Assembly: GCA_019113395.1 (NCBI GenBank)
Contig: DXHL01000028.1
Location: 23,058-87,057, forward strand
DNA length: 64,000 nucleotides
Source: Candidatus Rikenella faecigallinarum
Lineage (GTDB): Bacteria > Bacteroidota > Bacteroidia > Bacteroidales > Rikenellaceae
Direction of reading: 5' to 3'
The position numbers and the translations under genes were made by a program. Below are positions 17,752 to 24,970 of this stretch, piece by piece (position 1 is the stretch's first letter; each line of letters starts with the position of its first letter). Under the pieces are notes generated by a model that saw only the letters and a program-made list of their open reading frames with translations, did not search any database and was not told the origin of the DNA.

Positions 17752-19347
17752 TTAGCCGACAATCATCGAAACCACCTGAATACAGATTATCAGCAGCACC
17801 ATGGCCACGGGATATACGGTGGCGTAGGCGATGCTCACGGCGCTGCTGTCCGACATGGAGTCGGCAGCCGCCAGCCCCGGTGTGCTGGTCATCCCTCCGG
17901 TGAGGGTGCCCATCAGGTCGAGGATGTTGATGCGGAAGAAGTACCGTGCCACGACCGTAGCCACAATCATCGGAATAAGGGTGATAAAGAAGCCGCTGAT
18001 GAAGAGCGACCAGCCGCTGTCACGGAAGGTGTCGACGAGTCCCTGTCCGGCCGAGGTGCCCACGTTGGCCAGGAAGAGCAGCAGTCCCAGTTGCCGCAGC
18101 AGTTGGTTGGCGGAGCCGGACATGGTCCAGATGACGGGGCCTGTTTTCCCGACGGCACTCAGCACCAGTGCCGTCAGCAGCACCCCTCCGGTCAGCCCGA
18201 ACGAGAAGGTGAAGCTGTCGGCAAACGAGAGCGAGAGTTTGCCGACCACCACGCCCAGGACAATCCCCAGGGCAATGGGCAGAAAATCGGTGTCGGAGAT
18301 GCGTTTGCCTTCGTTGCCGATGAGTCGCAGCACTTCGTCCATCGTATCTTTGCTGCCGACCAGGGTCAGTTTGTCCCCGAATTTCAGGGTCAGGGAGGGT
18401 GAGGGCGAGAGGTCGATGCCGGCGCGTCGCACGCGGGTCACCACGCAGTGGAAGTTTTGTTGGAGGTTCAGGCTGCCCAGTGTACGGTTTACGAGCGGTT
18501 TGGCGGTGACGAGGCCTGTTTGCAGCTCCACGTTGTCGCCGAAGGGCAGTTCACCTTCGAGGCGTTCGCCCACCAGCTCTTCCACCTTGTTATGTGCAGC
18601 GGGGGTTCCGACGGCCTTTAGCAGGTCGCCGGCCTGCAAGACGGTATGAGCTTTGGGCAGAATGGACTCTTCGCCGCGCTGGATGCGCGAAATGACGGCG
18701 CCGGTATGCAGGCGCAATTTAATGTCTTGCAACTCTCGCCCGATGACCAGCGGGTTGGTTACACGATAGGCGTGGGCCACAATATCGGGATAGAGCTCTT
18801 TTTGCGATGCGTCGAGTTTGGCCTCCTCTTCACGTACGTTGATGCGCAGGATGCGGGGAAGCAGTTTCACAAACAGTATCACCCCAATCACTCCGAACGG
18901 ATAGGCTATCCCATACGCAATGGCTGCATTGTCGCCCGTAATTTCACGTGCCGTGGCCAGCCCCGGGGTGCTGGTGAGCGCTCCTGCCAGTAGCCCGGCG
19001 GTATCGGGGGCGTTGAGACCGAAAATGTATTTCATGGCCAGAGCAACCACTGCGGCCGAAAGCACCAGTACGGTGGCAATGCCTGCCAGGGTTTTGCCTT
19101 TGTTTTTGAAGGTGCTGAAAAATCCGGGTCCTGCCTGGATGCCGATGGCGAAGATAAAGAGGGTCATCCCGAAATCTCCCAGTTCGGCCGGCACGACAAT
19201 GCCGAAGTGTCCGAAGAGCAGGGCGACAAAAATGACGGCCGAGACATCGAGGGTAATTCCTTTGATGCTGATACGCCCGACGATAAATCCGAGGGCGATA
19301 ATGACAAACAGGACGAAGATGGTGGAGCTGAGCAGCGAGCTAATCAT
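17752..19347 (-). CDS. AspT/YidE-family transporter
   Basis: This ~531-residue inner-membrane protein has two hydrophobic halves (residues ~1-190 and ~375-531) flanking two TrkA-C/RCK_C-like domains (around ITRVI-type strands VISRIQRGEE and CVVTRVRRAGIDL). Each half carries the family signature: GALTSTPGLATA in the first and GTLTGGMTSTPGLAAA in the second. Members of the aspartate:alanine exchanger family share this layout, but the substrate in Bacteroidota is not established. ATG 19347 is preferred over an upstream TTG that overlaps the -7 box. A NarL regulator follows, which may respond to the transported compound. Confidence 0.88.
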   Translation of the reverse strand: MISSLLSSTIFVLFVIIALGFIVGRISIKGITLDVSAVIFVALLFGHFGIVVPAELGDFGMTLFIFAIGIQAGPGFFSTFKNKGKTLAGIATVLVLSAAVVALAMKYIFGLNAPDTAGLLAGALTSTPGLATAREITGDNAAIAYGIAYPFGVIGVILFVKLLPRILRINVREEEAKLDASQKELYPDIVAHAYRVTNPLVIGRELQDIKLRLHTGAVISRIQRGEESILPKAHTVLQAGDLLKAVGTPAAHNKVEELVGERLEGELPFGDNVELQTGLVTAKPLVNRTLGSLNLQQNFHCVVTRVRRAGIDLSPSPSLTLKFGDKLTLVGSKDTMDEVLRLIGNEGKRISDTDFLPIALGIVLGVVVGKLSLSFADSFTFSFGLTGGVLLTALVLSAVGKTGPVIWTMSGSANQLLRQLGLLLFLANVGTSAGQGLVDTFRDSGWSLFISGFFITLIPMIVATVVARYFFRINILDLMGTLTGGMTSTPGLAAADSMSDSSAVSIAYATVYPVAMVLLIICIQVVSMIVG

Positions 19348-19365
19348 CGGTCGGGCAGTTTTTTG

Positions 19366-19373
19366 CAAAGATA
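19366..19373 (-). promoter_or_regulatory. -7 element of the AspT-family operon
   Basis: TATCTTTG on the minus strand matches TAnnTTTG and lies 18 bp before the ATG at 19347, implying a very short leader. It decides the start: the alternative TTG codon at 19368 falls inside the promoter element. Confidence 0.75.
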
Positions 19374-19490
19374 GCTATTTTCGGGATTGGGGGCATATGC
19401 CATAGTCTCCAGCGGGCGGCTGGGGACTGGACACGATTTCTTACGAAGTCGGTGCCGCCGGGCTGACTGGGGAGAGGTTGCTTGGATTTC

Positions 19491-19542
19491 GACCTTGCGC
19501 CCACCCCCCGAAGCGGCAGAGCCGCTTGGGCGCAAAGGTCGG
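19491..19542 (-). repeat. Inverted-repeat element, copy 2
   Basis: GACCTTGCGCCC and GGGCGCAAAGGTC form the outer arms and AAGCGGC-aga-GCCGCTT the inner stem. Its reverse complement matches 3829-3879 almost throughout, including the G-run spacer and the flanking GGTTT/AAACC pairing. The two copies lie in opposite orientation in separate intergenic gaps. Confidence 0.65.
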
Positions 19543-19604
19543 TGGTTTCTGTCAAACCGCATCTGCTCGGACCTTAATCTCCGTTTTTTTAGGTTGGCTC
19601 CGGG

Positions 19605-19635
19605 CTGACGGTTTCGAGCGAAACCGCAAATTGGC
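19605..19635 (+). repeat. Partial stem-loop element, copy 3
   Basis: CGGTTTC-gagc-GAAACCG followed by CAAATTGG resembles the right-hand hairpin of the 95 bp element (CGACTGC/GCAGTCG then GAATGCAATTCGG at 3649-3679). Only the hairpin part is recognisable here; the GGCCTCCGC core is not seen. Confidence 0.4.
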
Positions 19636-19771
19636 AGATAACAGCCTTTCGTAGTTTTCAGTCGGTGCCCGTTGCTCAGCCACCCGGATACAGAGAGTCG
19701 GTGCCGCCGGGCACGAGGACAAGGAAAACCAATTTCTTGGGCGGTCGCTGAAAATTTCAAAAGAAAAAACG

Positions 19772-19779
19772 TATATTTG
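19772..19779 (+). promoter_or_regulatory. -7 element of tRNA-Arg
   Basis: TATATTTG matches the TAnnTTTG consensus and lies 35 bp before the tRNA. A-rich sequence precedes it. Confidence 0.65.
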
Positions 19780-19814
19780 CACCCGTGATGCGCCGCAGGG
19801 TGCATACCGTGAAC

Positions 19815-19886
19815 GGCTCCGTAGTTCAATGGATAGAATTTCAGATTCCGGTTCTGACGATATGGGTTCGAATCCCGTCGGGGTCA
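19815..19886 (+). tRNA. tRNA-Arg (anticodon CCG)
   Basis: A 72-nt cloverleaf can be drawn. The acceptor GGCTCCG pairs with CGGGGTC, the D arm includes GTTC/GAAT, and the anticodon stem TCAGA/TCTGA encloses TTCCGGT, placing CCG at positions 34-36. The T arm is ATGGG-TTCGAAT-CCCGT. CCA is not encoded. This reads the CGG arginine codon. The acceptor and T stems contain G-U pairs but no mismatch. Confidence 0.92.
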
Positions 19887-19981
19887 CTGGGTTGGCTTAG
19901 CCAACACGCCATGTCAGGAACTCCCGCTCTCCGATTGTCGGAGGATGGGAGTTTTTGTATTTAACAGGCAGGAAACAAGGT

Positions 19982-20926
19982 ATGCTTCAGATTTTTGCAG
20001 TTTTGTGTGCCGGAGTGGTATTGGGATGGCTCACGCGCCGATTCCCGCATCCGCGGCGGGTGGCGGCCAAAGCCGTGACGATAGCGATTTTACTGTTGAT
20101 GCTTATTTTGGGCACCGAAGTGGGGGGTAATCCGTGGATTGTGAACCATTTTGCTTCTATCGGTCTAACGGCCATTGCTTTGGGGATAGGGGCGATAGCC
20201 GGAGTACTGGTTGCTGCCAAACTGCTGTGGTATTATAGCTTTCGTCATGTGGCTCCCGCCAGACCCGATGCGGCGGAGGCTCAACAGACCGCGGGCGGCG
20301 GTAGCCGTTTCAGTCTGGTGATTCTCGGCACGTTTGCCCTGGGTGTGGGAGTGGGGATTTGGACGCCTGCCGCACGGTGGGTAGCTGCCTGGCCTTTGGC
20401 CTTTGGGGCGCTGTACCTTTTGATGCTGGCCGTCGGGATAACCATCGGCAGCGATACCGCTACCCTGCGAAACGTCGTTCGACAGCCCAAATGCAGCCTG
20501 CTGGTCCCTGTGGCAACCATTGTCGGGTCGCTGGTCGGGGTGAGTGTGGTGTGGGCACTGCTGCAACTGCTTGGAACTCGTGAGATGCTCTGGTCCGATG
20601 CGCTGGCCGTCGGAGCCGGGCAGGCTTATTACTCTCTGTCGGGGGTGTTGCTGGCCGAACTGCGCGGAGCCGAAATCGGAACCATCGGACTGCTCGCCAA
20701 TATCACACGCGAGATGCTGACCGTGGTCGGTGCCGCCTGGATGGCTCGCCACTTCTCGCCGCTCGGCCCCATCTGCAGCGGGGGAGCCACTGCGGTGGAT
20801 GTGAGCCTGCCGCCCATTATGCGGTGTTGCGGACCGCAGTATCTGGCTCTGGCGGTGTTGCAGGGGGTTGTGGCCGACCTCTCCGTGCCGCTGCTGGTGC
20901 CCTTCTTTGCCGGGTTGGCGCAGTAG
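19982..20926 (+). CDS. lysO: LysO-type (DUF340) lysine exporter
   Basis: This ~314-residue membrane protein has about eight to ten hydrophobic segments. ATG 19982 follows AGGAAACAAGG, a fair ribosome binding site; the frame is open earlier but only from a TTG. The N-terminal part (LGWLTRRFPHPRRVAAKAVTIAILLLMLILGTEVG) and the C-terminal half with GAGQAYYSLSGVLLAEL and GTIGLLANITREM match the LysO/YbjE family, known in E. coli to export lysine. The fused arrangement of a short N-terminal and a longer C-terminal domain is standard for the family. It is convergent with the SGNH gene and 15 bp from its stop. Confidence 0.85.
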   Translation: MLQIFAVLCAGVVLGWLTRRFPHPRRVAAKAVTIAILLLMLILGTEVGGNPWIVNHFASIGLTAIALGIGAIAGVLVAAKLLWYYSFRHVAPARPDAAEAQQTAGGGSRFSLVILGTFALGVGVGIWTPAARWVAAWPLAFGALYLLMLAVGITIGSDTATLRNVVRQPKCSLLVPVATIVGSLVGVSVVWALLQLLGTREMLWSDALAVGAGQAYYSLSGVLLAELRGAEIGTIGLLANITREMLTVVGAAWMARHFSPLGPICSGGATAVDVSLPPIMRCCGPQYLALAVLQGVVADLSVPLLVPFFAGLAQ

Positions 20927-20941
20927 GCTGTTCCGGGCGGG

Positions 20942-22690
20942 TTATCGCAGGCAGGGCTTCAAACGCTTGGCCAGGATTTGGTACCCCTTGTGATTGGGGT
21001 GCAGGCCGTCCGAAAAGAGCGTCTCGTCGAGGGTGCCGTCCCGTTCGACAAAATCCGCCGTCAGGTCCAGAAGGTGGAGACGGGGAAGAGTCTCGAGCTC
21101 TTCCGTGAGTCGGGCGTTGAGGTGGCGCAGACGCGCTTCCGCCCCGCGCCGCGGCAGAATATGAATCAGGTAGAGTTCGGCTTCGGGCTGTCGCCGACCA
21201 ATCATCTCGATGGTCTCCCGAATGCCGCGGACAATCTCTTCATCCGTATTGACATCGAGGTTGTTGGTGCCCATCATCATGAAAATCTTTTGGGCGCGGT
21301 AGCCCTCCAGCTCGTCGTGCAGGATACGCCACTGCATATTTTCGATGCGGTCCCATCCGTAACCCAGATTGACCACCCGTTTGCCGCGGAACAGCTCCTG
21401 CCATACATCGTCGGCCACCCGTCGCGGTTCGAAGGGCTCCCCGCCCCAAAAGTGGGTGATGGAGTTCCCGAGGAGTACGATTTCGGGTTGGGTCGAAGCG
21501 TTGTAGGTCAGGATGGCATTGTGACGGTCGTTCCATACGTAGGTATCTGCATCGCGATGCTGGCGCGACGGGGTTAAGGATAACTGACCGAGCTCGGGAA
21601 ACAGAATATCCGCTATTTTCTTGCAGTAGGCATCGGCATATTGCTGCATGCCGAGGTCGGTGGCATGAACGCCGTCCACCTGGCTATCCATACTCAGTCC
21701 CAACTCCTCGAAAGTCATCAGATAGAGTCCGGGGACCGTCGCTTTCAGGCTGTCGTATGCCGCCCGCAACTCGCGGTTGGCTGCGCGGAACCGCTGCTCT
21801 TTGGCTTGTGAGGCGCGGTATCCCATGTATCCGTCGTGCTCGACCAGCAGAATGGGGGCCGCACTATGGCTGCGGAGGATGCGGATACCTTCCGCCAATC
21901 GCGGGACAATCCACGCCGTGCGTTCATTCGTCATGTTGGGCATGCAGTCGATGATGTAGAGGGCGGCGTCGGTCTCGGCCAGCAGGTGGAACATGCTTTC
22001 GTCGAGCTGGCCGTTGCCCGAGAATCCGAGATTGACCACCGGTATCTCCAGCCGCCGTTGGAGGATATTGGTCCAGGCCATGCCGGGGCGTGAGGCGCAG
22101 GCCCCCTGGGCAATGGAGGTGCCGTAGACGACAATCGGTTTTTCGGCCGACGGAGCCACCCAGGCGAAACGGTACTCGGACGGTACGCCGATACGCAGCC
22201 CCTGCACTCCGTTGTAGAGCGGGAGGTAGAGCGTGTATTCGCTGCCGCGGGAGTGGTTGTTGCGGTAGGTCAGGTCGTTGTAGGTGTAGCGCACGGTGTC
22301 GCCGAAACGGTAGTCAGCCGCACACCAGGCGGTATGCCCGTCGCTGTCCAGGGCGTAGAGGTCCACGCCGCTGACACCTGTAGCCGGCATGTGGGGCATC
22401 GACCAGCCGCCCGTGAGTTGGTATTCGACCCGAATGGTGGGGGAGTTGGTCGTGAACTGGATATAGAGTCCTGCCGTCTGTCGGGAGAGGTCCCATACGG
22501 GCGGGCGCACCAACGCCTGGGCACGGGCAGGCAGGCGTTGGTATTCGCTGCCGATTTCGCGGTTCCACCCTCGTCCCTGTATGGGCAGCAGGGAGTCGTT
22601 GGCGGGGTAGTACCAGCGGGTCTGTGCCCGGGAGGAAAGGAGGCTCAACAGGATGAAAAGGGTGAGGGTCAGCGCCTGTTTGGTTTTCAT
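20942..22690 (-). CDS. Secreted protein with two SGNH hydrolase domains
   Basis: This 582-residue secreted protein has a signal peptide (MKTKQALTLTLFILLSLLSSRAQ). Residues ~25-180 form a beta-sandwich of the SGNH_hydro_N type. The first SGNH domain begins with IVVYGTSIAQGACASRPG (nucleophile Ser in GTSI) and ends with DGVHATDLGMQQY (Asp-x-x-His). The second begins with IVLLGNSITHFWGG, includes MMGTNNL (block III Gly-x-Asn) and ends with SDGLHPNHKGYQ. Both appear catalytically complete. Such enzymes remove O-acyl groups, for example O-acetyl from glycans. It follows the 714-codon SGNH gene by 23 bp, so the two act together, probably on esterified host or plant glycans. Confidence 0.85.
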   Translation of the reverse strand: MKTKQALTLTLFILLSLLSSRAQTRWYYPANDSLLPIQGRGWNREIGSEYQRLPARAQALVRPPVWDLSRQTAGLYIQFTTNSPTIRVEYQLTGGWSMPHMPATGVSGVDLYALDSDGHTAWCAADYRFGDTVRYTYNDLTYRNNHSRGSEYTLYLPLYNGVQGLRIGVPSEYRFAWVAPSAEKPIVVYGTSIAQGACASRPGMAWTNILQRRLEIPVVNLGFSGNGQLDESMFHLLAETDAALYIIDCMPNMTNERTAWIVPRLAEGIRILRSHSAAPILLVEHDGYMGYRASQAKEQRFRAANRELRAAYDSLKATVPGLYLMTFEELGLSMDSQVDGVHATDLGMQQYADAYCKKIADILFPELGQLSLTPSRQHRDADTYVWNDRHNAILTYNASTQPEIVLLGNSITHFWGGEPFEPRRVADDVWQELFRGKRVVNLGYGWDRIENMQWRILHDELEGYRAQKIFMMMGTNNLDVNTDEEIVRGIRETIEMIGRRQPEAELYLIHILPRRGAEARLRHLNARLTEELETLPRLHLLDLTADFVERDGTLDETLFSDGLHPNHKGYQILAKRLKPCLR

Positions 22691-22713
22691 GCGGAGTGGA
22701 GTTTAGTCGGTTG

Positions 22714-24822
22714 TTATTGGATGAGGCGGGCCAAATGGTCGGCGATACATTGGTAGCCCTGTGGGGTCAGGTGAATGTAGTCGGGGCTGTAGAGCGCCTG
22801 GCGCAGGGTGCCGTCTTCGGAGAGGAACCAGGCCGTCGGGTCGATGTAGGTGACCCGTTCGTCGAACCGATGGGCGGCCAGCAGCGCGTGGATGCGGTCG
22901 CACGACTGACGTATCGTGCTTTCGGGCTCCCTGCCGCTCGGAAAAAGACCCAACAGTAGAATTTTTGCTTCGGGAAACTCCCGACAGGCCTCCTCCGTGA
23001 CGGACACAATGCCTTCAGCACATGCTTCGGGGCTGTCTCCGCCGCCGATAAGGTTGTTGATGCCGATGGCTATGGCCACATAGTCGGGGCGGCAGCGGTT
23101 GTAGCGGCCGTGTCGGATGCGCCAGAGTAGGTTTTGCGTCCTGTCGCCCGAGATGCCGGCACTCTCCCAGCAACCCTCGCCCAGGGCTGCATCCATCGCA
23201 GCTTTCCCGGGTTTGTAGGTGACCCGTTGGCGATTGCCGCCCCACCCCTGCGTGATGGAGTTGCCCAGCAAGAGCAGTTTGACCTTTCGCCCCTCCAGTG
23301 TTGCTTCGATGTCTTGGGCCACGCTGTGCCACTCCGACCCTTCGCTCCAGCCCGCCGCCGAACGGTACTCATTGCCCGGAACGGCATGGATGCAGGGGTT
23401 GGAGTCACGTCCCGTGGCCTGCAGAATAAAGCGCACGATGGGCTCGGGATGGGACAGGGAGTGGGGGTGGTGTCCGACGCCGGGTTTGTGGATGACGGTA
23501 ATGGGGGCTCCGAGCCGCTCCATGGCCGCCTCAAAGGGTGCCGTGTTTTCCGCAACGGGCACCACCTTGTCGGCATCGCCCACAACGTGCAGTATCGGGA
23601 TACGGGCACGGGCCAGCGTCGTGGCGTGGTCGAGCGGGTTTCGTTTCCAGGCCGCAGCCTGCAGCGTGTCGCGGAAACCGTAGGCGCGGAGCAGTTGTGC
23701 AGCATCTTGCGGCGACCCGTGGGAGGTACCCTGCCCCAGCGGCCAGCTTTTGATGTCCATTACGGGCGCATCGGCATAGATGCAGGCTACCCGTTCAGGA
23801 TGGCGTGCGGCCCAGTTGTAGAGAATCAACCCGCCGCGGCTCATCCCCTCCAGTACGGCCTGTTTGTGAAATCCGTTGCGTTGGAGGTAGCGGTAGAAGC
23901 GGTCCCAGCGGTGGAGAGCCTCATCCGACCCGTACAGGTCGGCCACGTCACAATAGACGATGTGGAACCCCTGTTCGAGCAGGGCAATGTCCGTCTGAGG
24001 CTCATGTCCCCAAAATCGCGCCCGCCATACCCAGGGGTGGCCGTCGGCTTCCTGCGTGGGGGTGACTACTTTGCAGGCGATGCCCTCCAGTGTGAAATCA
24101 TACCCGCGGTATCCGTGGAAGTTGAACGGTGTACCGTTTGACGGAACAAAAGTTTCAGGCTGTGGAAGGGTGTCGCGCAGGAGATACTCCCCGATGTGGC
24201 GGGCCATCATCCCCGCTCCGATGGAGGAGGGGTGCAGACGGTCGGGCATCAGCGAAGCGTCCCAGGTGTCGCCGAAGAGGTTGTAAAGGTTGATGATGCC
24301 GAGTCCGTTCCGATAGGCCAGTTGTTCGACTGTCGGGCGTATCCGCTCGGCGATGGTGTCGGGGTTGATGGTCTGCGGTTCGGTCAGGTAACAGCGCACC
24401 GGCGTGAGCAGAATCACCCGAGGGTGGGAGGGCAGAGCGCGGTAGGTGTCAATCAGGGCCTGATAGTCGGCGGCAAACTCCGCTTGGTAGCGCCAGTTTT
24501 GGGGTTTGGTGTCGTTGGTGCCGAGTTTGATAAGCACGATGTCGGGTTGATACGCCAGTGAGGCGGTGTAGGCTTCGGTTTGGGTGTAGGGGAGGTCACC
24601 GCGTCGGAGCGCGGTGGCGCCGCTGTGGCCGAAATTGCGCACCTCATAGCCTGTGCCGAGGTAGTATTGCAGTTGGGCGGGGTAGCTGTTGGCCTCTCGA
24701 TTGGCGATGCCGGCACCGTAGGTGATGCTGTTGCCGACGCAGGCGACTTTGACGGGTCGGGCGGCTTGGGTATTCAGCAGGCCGAGCAGCAGAAGAAGGG
24801 AGAAGCAGAGGAATTTTTTCAT
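22714..24822 (-). CDS. Secreted SGNH - alpha/beta hydrolase - SGNH fusion
   Basis: This ~702-residue secreted protein starts at ATG 24822, where the signal peptide begins (MKKFLCFSLLLLLGLLNTQA). Domain 1 is an SGNH hydrolase (VACVGNSITYGAG, IKLGTNDTKP, DRLHPSSIGAGMM). Domain 2 is an alpha/beta hydrolase with nucleophile motif EGMSRGGLI, a later acidic loop VVGDADKVVPV and the histidine in PGVGHHPHSL. Domain 3 is a second SGNH hydrolase (LLLLGNSITQGWGG, IAIGINNLIGG, YIHLTPQGYQ). Three apparently complete esterase sites in one chain is unusual. It lies between GH20 and the second SGNH gene. The likely substrates are differently esterified sugars of one glycan, by inference. Confidence 0.85.
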   Translation of the reverse strand: MKKFLCFSLLLLLGLLNTQAARPVKVACVGNSITYGAGIANREANSYPAQLQYYLGTGYEVRNFGHSGATALRRGDLPYTQTEAYTASLAYQPDIVLIKLGTNDTKPQNWRYQAEFAADYQALIDTYRALPSHPRVILLTPVRCYLTEPQTINPDTIAERIRPTVEQLAYRNGLGIINLYNLFGDTWDASLMPDRLHPSSIGAGMMARHIGEYLLRDTLPQPETFVPSNGTPFNFHGYRGYDFTLEGIACKVVTPTQEADGHPWVWRARFWGHEPQTDIALLEQGFHIVYCDVADLYGSDEALHRWDRFYRYLQRNGFHKQAVLEGMSRGGLILYNWAARHPERVACIYADAPVMDIKSWPLGQGTSHGSPQDAAQLLRAYGFRDTLQAAAWKRNPLDHATTLARARIPILHVVGDADKVVPVAENTAPFEAAMERLGAPITVIHKPGVGHHPHSLSHPEPIVRFILQATGRDSNPCIHAVPGNEYRSAAGWSEGSEWHSVAQDIEATLEGRKVKLLLLGNSITQGWGGNRQRVTYKPGKAAMDAALGEGCWESAGISGDRTQNLLWRIRHGRYNRCRPDYVAIAIGINNLIGGGDSPEACAEGIVSVTEEACREFPEAKILLLGLFPSGREPESTIRQSCDRIHALLAAHRFDERVTYIDPTAWFLSEDGTLRQALYSPDYIHLTPQGYQCIADHLARLIQ

Positions 24823-24885
24823 GGTGTGGCGGTTTGGGTGAGTTGGAGGCAGGAGCAAAACGGCTCATACATCCCATAGCACGAA

Positions 24886-24953
24886 CCGGCCAATCCGCTT
24901 GCAGGGGATTGGCCGGCCGTAGGGAGTGGGCAGCCGCATGATAAACGGCTGCC
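24886..24953 (-). terminator. Two hairpins after the GH20 gene
   Basis: In minus-strand order, GGCAGCCG/CGGCTGCC (24929-24953) is followed by CCGGCCAATCC/GGATTGGCCGG (24886-24916). They lie directly after the GH20 stop at 24971. There is no clear U-tract, so they may attenuate or stabilise a processed mRNA end rather than fully separate GH20 from the SGNH genes. Confidence 0.5.
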
Positions 24954-24970
24954 AAAGGTGAAGTGCGAAA

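Larger units (their letters stand above)
19374..19771. other. Intergenic stretch with structured repeats
   Basis: About 400 bp between the AspT-family promoter and the tRNA-Arg promoter contain no credible gene. They hold several hairpins: CACGATTTC/GAAGTCGGTG around 19432-19453, the nested inverted repeat at 19491-19542, and CGGTTTC-gagc-GAAACCG at 19609-19626. The phrases GTCGGTGCC and GCCGGGC occur twice (near 19450 and 19700). It resembles the stretches at 3.4-4.3 kb and 56.5-56.8 kb. Confidence 0.55.
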
